A stretch of 64,000 nt of DNA from Bacteroidota bacterium (GCA_947452905.1 CANGEP010000005.1:102227-166226), one strand, 5' to 3'. Counted from the stretch's first letter, positions 37,898-47,802 are shown. Made by a program: numbers and translations. Notes: generated by a model not told the origin, from the sequence alone.

Positions 37898-40123
37898 TTA
37901 TAAATTAAACCAATAACTGAACTTAAAGATAAGTGCTCTATTTTTATTTTTTAAGATAGGGTCGGTAAAATAGTTGTCGGTATACACTAAGAAGAAATCA
38001 CTCATTGGCTTAAAGCGATATTGTAAACGACTATTAATGTTAAAATTATTTTGTTGGGTATTGTATTGTAAAAAAGTAGTCCAAAATAATTTGGTACTAA
38101 AATTCCATTCTAGTTTAGGAGAAATTAGAATTAAGTTATTAGTTCCATAAGGCTTTGGAAGTTCAATTTTATTGACTTGAGCACGTATAGATAATTTAAT
38201 ATGAGGTTGTGAACGCCAGCTAATTCCAAAGGCAATTCCTTGTACCTGGCCATTGTAAAATTGGCCCAATGTAACTGTTGATTCAATACCGAATAATTTT
38301 CTCATATCAGAGAAATACATCATTTCAAACTGCTTGAAATCATAATTGCCTGCTGGCAATGGAGTAGCATCTGTAAAGGAAATAGGGTATAATAAATTTA
38401 AATTTGTTTGATTGAGCGAGAAGTTAAATATGGAAGCATTTTTGAACTCTGTTTTAATACTGAATTTCGCATCAGATTGATTTAAACTGTTATCGGGATG
38501 TAAGGTAATAAAATCATTCAGTGATATTTCCAATTTTCCTATAGGCCCCTTACTTGGTTGTAATCGGTAAGCTATTTGATTAAATGCATCACTAAAACCT
38601 AATCTTATATTGGTATCTCTTACTGCATCATAATTATCAATCATTTGCACATAGCCCATATCAGTATAATAGTTTTTACCTGTATTCCCTATTAAATTAA
38701 TATAGCTCCAATGTTGGCCTTGTTTCATGAAACCCGCTTGAACATATTTATCCTCTCCTGTTATTGTTTCTTTAAAAGATTGGTGGTAGTCGGCCCATGC
38801 ATTAAAGGTCCCAGAAGTATTAGTATATTCAAAAGTAACACCTGCATTGCGGCCATACTTGTCTAATGGATGTTTTTTACCTTCTTGTTCAGAGATAAAA
38901 TTTTCTCTATTTAAAAAATAAGTTTTTATTACCGATCTTTTAAGAACACTTCTTTGTAGGGTAAAAGCAGAGAAGTTTTCGGCCGAATAATTTCCTTGTT
39001 TACCAGTTTGCATATCCATTACACCAATTCTTGTGGCAGGGTCAATATTACCAGAGAGTCTTGCGCCAAACAAAATGGGAATTCTATTACCATCTTTATC
39101 CAATCCAATAGTACGAGAATAAAAAGGACGAATAGCAGGAAAACCAAAATTGGAAAATAAATCAGAGTTCTCTAAAAAGAAAGCTCTTTTTTCGGGTAAG
39201 AAAATATTAAATCTAGTTAAATTGGTTACCTGCTCATCCACTTCTACTTGCGAAAAATCTGGGTTCACAGTAAGATCTAAATTTAAGGAAGCGTTTAAAG
39301 CAAGTTTAGCATCAAATCCGCCAGTTGCAGTGCTAGTTAATGTTTTTCCATTCTCCTTATCCTCATTGCTATTCCCACTTATATAGGGTAAGAATATTAT
39401 ATTTTTGGAAGTTTTTGGAGCACCTGTACTTGGCCAATTAAGTAAACCCATATGACCTAAATCGTAGGAACGAAAATTAGTAGGCACTTTGGTCCAAGTG
39501 CTGTATTCATTATTTTTGGCGTCAATTCTTACAAAGTTCATTCCCCATTGAAGTTGGGCAGGGTCGTAACGAATCGATTTTAATGGAATCATTATTTCGG
39601 CAACCCAAAAATCACCGTAGTCTTTGGTGGCCGAAAACCATTTACTATCCCAACTCCAGGAGGGTTTATCGTCGAAACTGTTACTCAATTGATCGTCAGA
39701 TTGAACATTTAATGCACTTACTACAAAATAAAATCCATTGGTTTTTTTATTTAATGGATCCAGCATAATACCCACACCATCACTTCCATCATGACCTATA
39801 TCTCTCTTTAATCCTTTGATAAGTGCTGTTCCGCTGTCATATACTTTAAAAGCAAAGTATAAATTTTCATTATCATAAGTAAGTCTTACTTCTGTTTTTC
39901 GTTTGGTTTCTCCAATATCGTTAGGATATTTTTTATTAAAGTTTTTCGCCACTTCAGCATTTGCCCAAACCGCTTCATCTAATACACCATCTATTTTAAT
40001 AGTTCCAGCGTAAGGACTAATACTATATTGAAATGATTTTTGAAAATCACTAATGTTTTGTGCCGAAATAGAATGCACTAAGCCTAGAGCTAAATAAATA
40101 GAAAAAACTAGCTTTTTTATCAT
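37898..40123 (-). CDS. DUF5916 outer-membrane-type protein with CBM9-like N-terminus
   Basis: The 741-residue protein has a signal peptide (MIKKLVFSIYLALGLVHSISA-Q), a carbohydrate-binding family 9-like domain (about 35-235, IDGVLDEAVWANAEVAKNF, DNENLYFAFKVYD), and a long DUF5916 beta-rich domain ending in an aromatic residue (FKFSYWFNL), as in outer-membrane barrels. It is typical of Bacteroidota; function is unknown, possibly binding of extracellular glycans. ATG at 40123 is chosen over TTG at 40141. Confidence 0.85.
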   Translation of the reverse strand: MIKKLVFSIYLALGLVHSISAQNISDFQKSFQYSISPYAGTIKIDGVLDEAVWANAEVAKNFNKKYPNDIGETKRKTEVRLTYDNENLYFAFKVYDSGTALIKGLKRDIGHDGSDGVGIMLDPLNKKTNGFYFVVSALNVQSDDQLSNSFDDKPSWSWDSKWFSATKDYGDFWVAEIMIPLKSIRYDPAQLQWGMNFVRIDAKNNEYSTWTKVPTNFRSYDLGHMGLLNWPSTGAPKTSKNIIFLPYISGNSNEDKENGKTLTSTATGGFDAKLALNASLNLDLTVNPDFSQVEVDEQVTNLTRFNIFLPEKRAFFLENSDLFSNFGFPAIRPFYSRTIGLDKDGNRIPILFGARLSGNIDPATRIGVMDMQTGKQGNYSAENFSAFTLQRSVLKRSVIKTYFLNRENFISEQEGKKHPLDKYGRNAGVTFEYTNTSGTFNAWADYHQSFKETITGEDKYVQAGFMKQGQHWSYINLIGNTGKNYYTDMGYVQMIDNYDAVRDTNIRLGFSDAFNQIAYRLQPSKGPIGKLEISLNDFITLHPDNSLNQSDAKFSIKTEFKNASIFNFSLNQTNLNLLYPISFTDATPLPAGNYDFKQFEMMYFSDMRKLFGIESTVTLGQFYNGQVQGIAFGISWRSQPHIKLSIRAQVNKIELPKPYGTNNLILISPKLEWNFSTKLFWTTFLQYNTQQNNFNINSRLQYRFKPMSDFFLVYTDNYFTDPILKNKNRALIFKFSYWFNL

Positions 40124-40203
40124 AAGGATGCAAATATCCAACTTGAAACGAAAAGCAAGCTAATTAGTTACGAAAAAGGTCGAAAAAAGGGCTAAACGGA
40201 GTA

Positions 40204-40881
40204 TTATTCTCCCATAATATCGGGTCGGCGCTCTTTGGTTCTTGCAATTGCCTGAGTTGAGCGCCATTCTTCTACCTTTTTAGGATCCCCGGTAAGTAAA
40301 ACAGGAGGTACTTCTAAGTCTCTAAAAATAACGGGTCTTGAATATACTGGAGGGGCTAATAAATTGTCTTGGAAAGAATCTGTTAAAGCCGATGTTTCGT
40401 CGTTAAGTACTCCTGGTATTAATCGTCCTACTGCATCTACAATAATAGCAGCTGCTAATTCACCACCACTTAAAACATAATCACCAATAGATATTTCTTG
40501 GGTAACATACAAATCTCTAATTCGTTGATCAATACCTTTGTAATGTCCACAAATAATTAAAATTCTATTTTTTAAGGAAAGACTATTAGCGTCTTTTTGA
40601 TCAAATCTTTTTCCATCGGGAGTAACAAAAATTATTTCATCAAATTTTTCTTCTTTTTGTAAATCATCAATGGCATTGGCTAAAGGCTCGCACATAATTA
40701 CCATTCCTGCACCACCTCCATACTGATAATCATCTACCTGCCCGTGTTTATTAATGGCCCAGTCTCTTAGTTGATGTAGCTTTATAGTGAGATGACCTTT
40801 AGATTGAGCACGCTTCATTATGCTATGCTCAAAAGGGCTGGTTAATAATTCAGGTAATACAGTTAATATTTCGATGATCAT
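40204..40881 (-). CDS. trmD: tRNA (guanine37-N1)-methyltransferase TrmD
   Basis: TrmD makes m1G37 in tRNA and prevents frameshifting. The 225-residue SPOUT protein starts IEILTVLPELLTSPFEHSIMKRAQ and has the knot residues YQYGGGAGMV, ICGHYKGIDQRI, EISIGDYVLSGGELAA and SRPVIF. It is away from rpsP-rimM, with which it is often clustered. A -7 element lies four bases before the ATG and overlaps the stop codon of the S4-domain gene. Confidence 0.97.
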   Translation of the reverse strand: MIIEILTVLPELLTSPFEHSIMKRAQSKGHLTIKLHQLRDWAINKHGQVDDYQYGGGAGMVIMCEPLANAIDDLQKEEKFDEIIFVTPDGKRFDQKDANSLSLKNRILIICGHYKGIDQRIRDLYVTQEISIGDYVLSGGELAAAIIVDAVGRLIPGVLNDETSALTDSFQDNLLAPPVYSRPVIFRDLEVPPVLLTGDPKKVEEWRSTQAIARTKERRPDIMGE

Positions 40882-40885
40882 GTTG

Positions 40886-40893
40886 CAAAGTTA
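40886..40893 (-). promoter_or_regulatory. Putative -7 element of trmD, four bases before the start codon
   Basis: TAACTTTG on the minus strand matches TAnnTTTG and begins with the TAA stop of the upstream S4-domain gene. The gap to the trmD ATG is four bases. Confidence 0.45.
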
Positions 40894-41295
40894 ATCTAAA
40901 AAGTCGCCTAAATCTCTTCTATTCTTTTTGGTAGGACGTCCAATTTTACTTAGTCGTTTGCCTGTATTAAAACTAGCAGCTACTTGACTAACTCTTTCCA
41001 ATTCTTCAATAGGAGTAAGGTCTTCATAATATTTAATGGCTTCGGAATAAGCCATCCTGTTTTCTAATAATTGAGTAACTCTTAAAGTCCAATTCTTGTG
41101 TTCGGTTCTCGCTTCAAAAACATCACCTACTACCACAGCTCTAGAAGGTTTTATATTTTCCCCTTTTAGCTTAACCTTTCCTTTTTCAATGGCCTCCGTT
41201 GCCTGTGATCTTGTTTTAAAGACACGAATGCACCATAAGTATTTATCTACTCGTACTTTTTCTTTTTTATCCTTATTTAATTCAGGCAATTTCAT
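40891..41295 (-). CDS. S4-domain RNA-binding protein, Hsp15-like
   Basis: A 134-residue protein with an S4 RNA-binding domain at about 15-65 (VRVDKYLWCIRVFKTRSQATEAIEKGKVKLKGE), matching Hsp15, which rescues stalled 50S-nascent chain complexes. The C-terminal part is basic (RPTKKNRRDLG). Its ATG overlaps the stop of the dipeptidase gene (ATGA), so the two are co-translated. Confidence 0.88.
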   Translation of the reverse strand: MKLPELNKDKKEKVRVDKYLWCIRVFKTRSQATEAIEKGKVKLKGENIKPSRAVVVGDVFEARTEHKNWTLRVTQLLENRMAYSEAIKYYEDLTPIEELERVSQVAASFNTGKRLSKIGRPTKKNRRDLGDFLD

Positions 41296-42665
41296 GCATT
41301 ATCCTTTTGTGCAAAATAATGGTGGAAATAAGGGATTGTTTCAATGCCTTTATAAAAATTGACAATATCATATTTTTCATTAGGGCTATGTAAATTATCG
41401 CTATCTAAACCAAAGCCCATGAAGACAATTTTAAGGCCTAATTCTTTTTCAAATAAAGAACAAATTGGAATGCTTCCACCACCTCTTACTGGAATTGGTT
41501 CTTTACCAAAAGTGGTTGCAATGGCTTTTGCTGCACTTTTATATTCATGAGAGTCGATGGGGGTCATATAAGGTTCTCCTCCATGATGTTCAAATGCATT
41601 AATGGTTACATTATCTGGTGCAATGGATGTAAAATAGTTCAATACTTTTTGAGTAATTTTTTCTGCAGATTGATTAGGCACTAATCGGCAAGAAATTTTT
41701 GCAAAAGCTTTAGAAGGCAAAACAGTTTTAGCGCCTTCCCCTGTATAGCCACCCCAAATACCATTTACCTCTAAAGTGGGTCTAATGCCTGTTCGCTCGT
41801 TGGTGCTGTATCCTTTTTCTCCCCATGTATTATTGATGCCAAGATCCTTTTTAAAATCTTTCTCATCAAAGGGGGCTTCTGCCATTTTATTACGTTCTGC
41901 TTCTGTTGATTCAATTACATCATCATAAAAACCAGGAATGGTAATATGATTATTCTCGTCATGACAAGAAGCAATCATTTTAGCTAAAATAGTAATTGGG
42001 TTAGCCACAGCACCCCCATAAACACCACTGTGTAAATCACGATTAGGACCTGTTAATTCAAGTTCGATATAGGATAAGCCTCTCACGCCAATATCAATAG
42101 AGGGGGTATCCATACTAATCATTGCTGTGTCGCTAATTAAAATAACATCTGCTTTTAATAAAGTATGATTGGCTTTTACAAAGTTGGCCAAATTAGGACT
42201 TCCAACTTCTTCTTCACCTTCAATGATGAACTTGATATTGGTACATAAAGTATTAGTATTGTTCATTATCTCTAAAGCCTTTACATGCATGTAAAACTGT
42301 CCCTTATCATCACATGAACCACGAGCAAATATTTTACCATCGATAATGGTGGGTTCAAATGGGCCGCTATTCCAAAGTTCTAAAGGTTCTGCAGGTTGTA
42401 CATCGTAGTGGCCATATACCAATACAGTGGGCCAACTTGAATCTTTGATAATCTCTCCATACACAATAGGATGTCCTTCTGTTTCATAAATTTTTGTGGT
42501 AGTGGCACCTGCTTCTTGTAAAGATTTTTCAACTGCTTGCGCACAGGTAATCATATCCTGTTTATTTTCAGTTTTAGCACTTACACTAGGTATGCGCAAT
42601 AAGGTTAAAAGTTCATTTAAGAATCTTTCCTTGTTGGCCTGCTGATAGTCCATCCACGCTTTCAT
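41292..42665 (-). CDS. M20-family dipeptidase
   Basis: A 457-residue zinc peptidase of the M20/CNDP type with the motifs VYGHYDVQPAEP (zinc His and Asp), RGSCDDKGQFYMH, IEGEEEVGSPNL and a late GFGLDSDNLHSPNE that provides the last His. It would cleave dipeptides in the cytoplasm. No signal peptide is visible. It is coupled to the S4-domain gene by a four-base overlap. Confidence 0.94.
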   Translation of the reverse strand: MKAWMDYQQANKERFLNELLTLLRIPSVSAKTENKQDMITCAQAVEKSLQEAGATTTKIYETEGHPIVYGEIIKDSSWPTVLVYGHYDVQPAEPLELWNSGPFEPTIIDGKIFARGSCDDKGQFYMHVKALEIMNNTNTLCTNIKFIIEGEEEVGSPNLANFVKANHTLLKADVILISDTAMISMDTPSIDIGVRGLSYIELELTGPNRDLHSGVYGGAVANPITILAKMIASCHDENNHITIPGFYDDVIESTEAERNKMAEAPFDEKDFKKDLGINNTWGEKGYSTNERTGIRPTLEVNGIWGGYTGEGAKTVLPSKAFAKISCRLVPNQSAEKITQKVLNYFTSIAPDNVTINAFEHHGGEPYMTPIDSHEYKSAAKAIATTFGKEPIPVRGGGSIPICSLFEKELGLKIVFMGFGLDSDNLHSPNEKYDIVNFYKGIETIPYFHHYFAQKDNA

Positions 42666-42685
42666 ATCTTAAAAATTTAAGTAAA

Positions 42686-43669
42686 TTATAATTGATGTTT
42701 AATATCTTTTAGTACGTTTTCTAAATTCCAGTCTAATTTTTTTTCAAAAGGTGCTTTTCGTTTTTCGCAGAATTGTATGGTACAAATAGGACAACTAAAA
42801 GGCATGCAGCCATCTGTATGAATATAAAACTCGACACTTGCACCAAATCTATTTTTTATTAATTCTGTAAATTGATCAACTGCTTCATGTGCCTCGTTAA
42901 CATTGTAATACCAAGGCACTGTTAAATGGCAATCAATATGCATTAAAGCGCCATATTTAATGACTCTTAAATTGTGTAGGTCAATCCATTTTTCATTTCT
43001 AGATAAATTAATTTCGGCAATTACTTCTTCTAGTAAAACCATATCTGCTTCATCCATGATGCCTGCTAAAGATTGTCTCACAATTTTAAAGCCATCATAA
43101 ATTACGTAAACCCCCAAGGCTAAGGCAATAATTGCATCAATTTTATCATTCCCTGTTAACAACAATAAAACAATACCAATAGCTACGGAGGCGGTAGTAA
43201 AAAAATCAATCTGGAATAGCTTGCCAGTAGATATAATGGCTAATGAATTATTTTTTTTACCCATCTTTGTAAGCACTATTGCTACTGCAATATTTATAAG
43301 TGCAATGAGTACCAATAACCAAGCTCCTTTTTCTAAATTATGTAAACTTACAGGGTGTACAAAACTGTCAAAAGCTTTATAAATAATTAAACAACCTACT
43401 CCTACAATTAAGGTACCTTGAAAAGCAGCTGATACAAACTCAGCTTTTCCGTGCCCATAGGGATGATCCGTATCTTTTGGTTTGGCGGCAACATATAAAC
43501 TGTAAGAACCAACTATGGTGGCTGCAATATTAACCACACTTTCGAGTGTATCTGATAATACAGACAAGGAGTGTGTAAGATAGTAGGTAAAACCTTTGAG
43601 AATAAATACAAGAATGCTTAAGGCAGTGACTATATATTGTACTCTCAAATTTTGTTTAGCTGAATGCAC
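42686..43669 (-). CDS. Cation diffusion facilitator (CDF) metal transporter
   Basis: The 327-residue protein exports divalent metals such as zinc, iron or manganese. It has six hydrophobic helices and the family's metal site: LSDTLESVVN in helix 2 and the helix 5 region NDKIDAIIALALG. A His/Cys-containing C-terminal domain follows (HIDCHLTVPWYYN, CMPFSCPICTIQFCEKRK). That terminal CxxC...C cluster may bind metal. The start is GTG. SOD lies 6 bases upstream of its start on the same strand. Confidence 0.9.
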   Translation of the reverse strand: MHSAKQNLRVQYIVTALSILVFILKGFTYYLTHSLSVLSDTLESVVNIAATIVGSYSLYVAAKPKDTDHPYGHGKAEFVSAAFQGTLIVGVGCLIIYKAFDSFVHPVSLHNLEKGAWLLVLIALINIAVAIVLTKMGKKNNSLAIISTGKLFQIDFFTTASVAIGIVLLLLTGNDKIDAIIALALGVYVIYDGFKIVRQSLAGIMDEADMVLLEEVIAEINLSRNEKWIDLHNLRVIKYGALMHIDCHLTVPWYYNVNEAHEAVDQFTELIKNRFGASVEFYIHTDGCMPFSCPICTIQFCEKRKAPFEKKLDWNLENVLKDIKHQL

Positions 43670-43675
43670 CTATAA

Positions 43676-44419
43676 TTATTTTTGCGTAATAGCTACTTGA
43701 TATTTATTTTGAACAAAATCCCAGTTCACTAAGTTCCACCATGCATTAATATAATCGGGTCTTTTGTTTTGATACTTTAAATAATAAGCATGTTCCCATA
43801 CATCTAAACCAAGTATTGGGGTGCCTTTTACTTCTGCAATATCCATTAAGGGATTATCTTGATTGGGTGTTGAACTTACTGCTAAACTGCCATCTGCTTT
43901 AACTAATAACCAAGCCCATCCACTTCCAAATCTAGCTTTAGCGGCCTCTCCAAATGCTTTTTGGAAATCTGTTAAGGAGCCAAATGTTTTATTGATTTGT
44001 TCCGCTAATACACCAGAGGGAGTTGTTGCAGGAGCAGGCTTCATTAATTGCCAAAACATTTCATGATTAAAATGACCGCCAGCATTGTTACGCATCTTAG
44101 GCGAGTATTTTGAAATATTATTTAAAAGGGAACTGAGTGAAGTATTTGATGTATCTACTTTTTCTGCCACACAAGCATCTGCTAGATTCTTTGCATAAGT
44201 AGCTGCATGCTTTGTATAGTGAATCTCCATAGTCATCGCATCTATATAGGGCTCTAAAGCAGTATATGAATAAGGCAAGGCCTGTTGAGAAAAATCACTA
44301 CTACCTAGGATAGTAGCATCAGGCATAATTTTTGTTAACAAAGGCATGCTCGCTAAAGCAATACCCGCTTTACCAGTTTTTGCTAAAAATTGGCGACGGT
44401 TTTGGGACTGATTTTTCAT
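43676..44419 (-). CDS. sodA: Superoxide dismutase (Mn/Fe type) with Tat-type signal
   Basis: The 247-residue protein dismutates superoxide. Metal ligands are in HYTKHAATYAKNL, GGHFNHEMFW and DVWEHAYYLKYQNKRPDYI, and the Gln in PNQDNPLMD favours the Mn or cambialistic type. An extra N-terminal segment of about 40 residues begins NRRQFLAKTGKAGIALASM, a twin-arginine export signal, so the enzyme is likely periplasmic. It precedes the CDF transporter gene and follows LptF/G. Confidence 0.93.
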   Translation of the reverse strand: MKNQSQNRRQFLAKTGKAGIALASMPLLTKIMPDATILGSSDFSQQALPYSYTALEPYIDAMTMEIHYTKHAATYAKNLADACVAEKVDTSNTSLSSLLNNISKYSPKMRNNAGGHFNHEMFWQLMKPAPATTPSGVLAEQINKTFGSLTDFQKAFGEAAKARFGSGWAWLLVKADGSLAVSSTPNQDNPLMDIAEVKGTPILGLDVWEHAYYLKYQNKRPDYINAWWNLVNWDFVQNKYQVAITQK

Positions 44420-44423
44420 AGTA

Positions 44424-45851
44424 TTATTTTTTAAAGTACTTACGTAAAGTTACTTTAATTGGTTGTAAAAGTCGGTAGTAAAATTCCGAGTTAAATAACT
44501 GGGAATCGCGCATGGCTTTATAAGTTAGAAATAAACCTATAGGGATGAGTATAGCAGTGGACATCCACATGCCTTTATATACTGTCCACTCGCCAGATTT
44601 TGCAAATTTCTCTCCAAAATTATTGAGTAAGAAAAAGAGTACAAAAAATACAATGGCTAGTACCATAGGGGTTCCTAAACCTCCTTTTCGAATAATTGAA
44701 CCAAGTGGAGCGCCAATTAAAAAAAGTACAATACAAGCAATAGATAATGTAAATTTTCGATGCCATTCGATACTGTGAAAAGCACTGGCTCTTTCATTGT
44801 CCAAATAAGTATCTTTTATGGCTCCAATATTTCCAAGTATGGAAGAGAATTGATAACCTACAGCACTCGCAATGGAAGTATTTAAAGAGTCAGAAACAAT
44901 TTCTTTTAAATTTTTGATGGGAGTTAAATTCTTAATGGCTTTAAAGTATTGTTGACTGTCTTTGTAGACCATGAATCTTAGATAGGGCGCTACTTCGGAA
45001 CGTGTTTTTTTAATGTAAAAACTATCTTTATTGTGAATAGAATCAATTGCTTTTCCCAATTGACGTACACTTAGCATTTTAGGATCGTAAATATTTTCAT
45101 TGTCTTTGTTCATCTTAAAGCTATTCAAGTCAAAAACCTTTTTATATTCTTTAAAATGCATTCTCGTAAACTCTGTATTTGTGGTGTTTTTTAAACCTCG
45201 CTCTTGATAGCGCCATCCATTGTACATCACGAATTCTAAAAATTTTTTATTGGACGAAACCCTCATCACACCTGATTCTGCCATAATAATATTGTCCTGT
45301 AATGCAAATCGTTTTTCAAAAATGACAATATTTTTTATAACACTATCATTTGACTCTTTCTTTCCTAGCTTAATAACGTAGCCATCTATTTTGTCATAAA
45401 ACACCCCTTCTTTAATATCAATAGCAGGTTTTGCTACAATAATTTCATACTTTAAATTGGTGAGTTTCATTTGTGAAACGGGTATGATATTATTGGAAAA
45501 CAAAAAAGCAATCCCTGCCAAAAAAATGGAGAAGATAAACAAGGGGCGCATGAATCGAATGAGAGGAATACCAGCCGCTTTAATTGCAATAAGCTCGAAG
45601 CTTTCTCCTAAATTTCCAAAAGTCATGATGGACGAAAACAAAAGGGCTAAAGGAAGTGCAGTGGTGAAAGTGGTTACAGATACCAACCCTATTAATTTAA
45701 AAATAGTAATTGTATCCAATCCCTTCCCTACTAAATCGTCAATGTATAACCAAAAAAATTGCATGGTCAGCACAAAAGTAGAAATGGTAAGTGCTGCCAA
45801 GAAAGGCCCAATAAAAGCCTTTAGAATTAGTATGTCTAATTTTTTGAACAA
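44424..45851 (-). CDS. LptF/LptG-family lipopolysaccharide export permease
   Basis: A 475-residue YjgP/YjgQ-family permease that moves LPS out of the inner membrane with LptB. Six transmembrane helices are visible: three at the N-terminus (about 10-110), three at the C-terminus (about 370-450). A long periplasmic beta-jellyroll lies between (about 130-340). Only one such gene is here; its partner must be elsewhere. The start is TTG (45851), with the START-like gene ending nine bases upstream. Confidence 0.9.
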   Translation of the reverse strand: MFKKLDILILKAFIGPFLAALTISTFVLTMQFFWLYIDDLVGKGLDTITIFKLIGLVSVTTFTTALPLALLFSSIMTFGNLGESFELIAIKAAGIPLIRFMRPLFIFSIFLAGIAFLFSNNIIPVSQMKLTNLKYEIIVAKPAIDIKEGVFYDKIDGYVIKLGKKESNDSVIKNIVIFEKRFALQDNIIMAESGVMRVSSNKKFLEFVMYNGWRYQERGLKNTTNTEFTRMHFKEYKKVFDLNSFKMNKDNENIYDPKMLSVRQLGKAIDSIHNKDSFYIKKTRSEVAPYLRFMVYKDSQQYFKAIKNLTPIKNLKEIVSDSLNTSIASAVGYQFSSILGNIGAIKDTYLDNERASAFHSIEWHRKFTLSIACIVLFLIGAPLGSIIRKGGLGTPMVLAIVFFVLFFLLNNFGEKFAKSGEWTVYKGMWMSTAILIPIGLFLTYKAMRDSQLFNSEFYYRLLQPIKVTLRKYFKK

Positions 45852-45860
45852 AGTATGGTA

Positions 45861-46244
45861 TTAGCTACCTATGCGATGAAATAGATCTTTTATTTGGTAT
45901 TCCCAAAGTTGACTCTGGTCTTTAATTTCATTTTTTTCGGCAAAATCCTTGATAATCAAAATAGTCTGATTAGAGATCTCCGTTTTTTCGACTCTAAATT
46001 CAAAATATTCGTTTTTCTCCCCATGTAACCAACGAAATCTGATAAATTTATCCTCTTCTTGGTCTACAATTTCTGCTTTGTCTGGAGTGCCACCATTCCA
46101 AGAAAAACTCAAAACATTTTCCCATTCATCCACTTTATCTGCAAACCACTCTTGTAATCCAGAAGCAGTTGATAAAAATTCAAAAAGTATGCCAGGAGAA
46201 CACCTTACTGGGAACTCAAGTGTAAATAATTGTTTCTTACTCAT
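45861..46244 (-). CDS. START-like (SRPBCC) domain protein
   Basis: The 127-residue cytoplasmic protein has the START-like/SRPBCC fold characteristic of a Bacteroidota family: FPVRCSPGILFEFLSTASGLQEWFADKV near the start, then FSWNGGTPDKAEI and a terminal ELWEYQIKDLFH-like helix (SQLWEYQIKDLFHRIG). Ligand and function are unknown. It is the first gene of a minus-strand run into LptF/G and is divergent from ffh. Confidence 0.83.
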   Translation of the reverse strand: MSKKQLFTLEFPVRCSPGILFEFLSTASGLQEWFADKVDEWENVLSFSWNGGTPDKAEIVDQEEDKFIRFRWLHGEKNEYFEFRVEKTEISNQTILIIKDFAEKNEIKDQSQLWEYQIKDLFHRIGS

Positions 46245-46368
46245 AATAACGCTATATCCTCTTTATAATTTAATTCGGTTGGTGCAATAATAATAATTAA
46301 AGGTTAAGTTCCAAGTAATTATGAAAGTTTATTAGTTAACATTCTGTCAAGAAATAGGATACATACTA

Positions 46369-46382
46369 TAGATTATAATCTA
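46369..46382. repeat. 14-bp perfect palindrome upstream of ffh
   Basis: TAGATTATAATCTA is a perfect palindrome in the 229-base divergent gap between the START-like gene and ffh. It is AT-rich, so it may be chance. Apart from this and the ffh -7 element, the gap shows nothing else. Confidence 0.35.
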
Positions 46383-46446
46383 AAATATTGAATATCAATT
46401 AATTATACCTAAAATTGTCCTTAATTTTAAATTCAAATCTCTGGCT

Positions 46447-46454
46447 TATCTTTG
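46447..46454 (+). promoter_or_regulatory. Putative -7 element of ffh
   Basis: TATCTTTG is a perfect TAnnTTTG match 19 bases before the ATG at 46474. No -33 TTG is seen at the normal distance. Confidence 0.6.
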
Positions 46455-46473
46455 CCTCCCTTAAAGTTGAAAC

Positions 46474-47802
46474 ATGTTTAATAGCCTTAGTGAAAAATTA
46501 GAATCTGCATTTAAGCACCTGAAAGGTCAGGCGCGCATAAATGAATTGAATGTAGCCAATACCTTAAAAGATATACGAAAGGCTTTATTAGACGCCGATG
46601 TTAATTTTAAAATTGCCAAAGAATTTACCGATTCTATTAAAGAAAAAGCCATTGGCGAAAAAGTAATTAATGCCATAAGTCCGGGTCAGTTAATGGTTAA
46701 GATTGTTCAAGATGAATTAACCGAGCTCATGGGATCGGAAGCAAGTCTTTTACAATTAAATACGAATCCCACTATTATTTTAGTAGCTGGTTTGCAAGGT
46801 TCTGGTAAAACTACTTTTTCGGGTAAACTAGCCACTTATTTAAAAGCACAAAAAAAATCTCCCCTATTAGTTGCAGCGGATATTTATCGACCTGCTGCAA
46901 TGGATCAATTAACTGTTTTAGCAGAACAAGTGGGCGTAGATATTTTTGTAGAAAGAGAAAATAAAGATGCAGTATCAATTGCACAAAACGCCATTGCTTA
47001 TGCAAAACAAAATAATAAAAATGTTATCATCATTGACACGGCAGGTCGTTTAGCGGTAGATGAAATAATGATGACAGAAGTGGCAAATATAAAATCTGCG
47101 ATTCATCCACAAGAGATTTTATTTGTGGTAGATTCAATGACAGGGCAGGATGCAGTGAATACTGCAAAAGCTTTTAACGATCGCTTAGATTTTACAGGTG
47201 TCGTGTTAACGAAGTTAGATGGTGACACTAGAGGTGGTGCAGCCCTCTCTATTAAATACACCGTGAATAAGCCTATTAAGTTTATGAGTAGTGGAGAAAA
47301 GATGGATACCTTAGATATCTTTTATCCGGAGCGAATGGCACAACGTATTTTGGGTATGGGGGATATAACTTCTTTAGTTGAAAAAGCACAAGCACAGTTT
47401 AACGAAGAAGAAGCCAAAAAATTAGAAAAGAAAATTAGAAAAAATCAATTTGATTTTGAAGATTTTTTAACGCAAATACAGCAGATTAAAAAAATGGGAA
47501 ACCTTAAAGATTTAATGGGTATGATTCCTGGAATGGGAAAATCTTTAAAGGATGTGGATATTAAGGACGATGCATTTAAAGGGGTAGAAGCCATTATACA
47601 ATCAATGACTTTAATAGAAAGACGAAATCCTGATTTATTAACCCCTAGTCGTAAGCAAAGAATTGCCAATGGTTCGGGTAAAAACATTGGAGAGATAAAT
47701 GCTTTTATAAAGCAGTTTGACCAAATGAAACAAATGATGAAGATGATGAATGGTCCCATGGGGTCGGCGATGGCTGGGAAAATGCCTGGTTTAAGACACT
47801 AG
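46474..47802 (+). CDS. ffh: Signal recognition particle protein Ffh
   Basis: Ffh binds 4.5S RNA and targets membrane proteins co-translationally. The 442-residue protein has the N domain, then the G domain with LVAGLQGSGKTTF near residue 110, the I box DIYRPAAMDQL, IIDTAGR and TKLDGD. The methionine-rich M domain ends MKQMMKMMNGPMGSAMAGKM. All SRP GTPase motifs are intact. It is a single-gene unit upstream of rpsP. Confidence 0.98.
   Translation: MFNSLSEKLESAFKHLKGQARINELNVANTLKDIRKALLDADVNFKIAKEFTDSIKEKAIGEKVINAISPGQLMVKIVQDELTELMGSEASLLQLNTNPTIILVAGLQGSGKTTFSGKLATYLKAQKKSPLLVAADIYRPAAMDQLTVLAEQVGVDIFVERENKDAVSIAQNAIAYAKQNNKNVIIIDTAGRLAVDEIMMTEVANIKSAIHPQEILFVVDSMTGQDAVNTAKAFNDRLDFTGVVLTKLDGDTRGGAALSIKYTVNKPIKFMSSGEKMDTLDIFYPERMAQRILGMGDITSLVEKAQAQFNEEEAKKLEKKIRKNQFDFEDFLTQIQQIKKMGNLKDLMGMIPGMGKSLKDVDIKDDAFKGVEAIIQSMTLIERRNPDLLTPSRKQRIANGSGKNIGEINAFIKQFDQMKQMMKMMNGPMGSAMAGKMPGLRH

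Noticed and set aside
45457..45864. 135-codon plus-strand frame opposite LptF/G
   Set aside because: Shadow of the real minus-strand gene; Lys/Met-rich translation without recognisable features.
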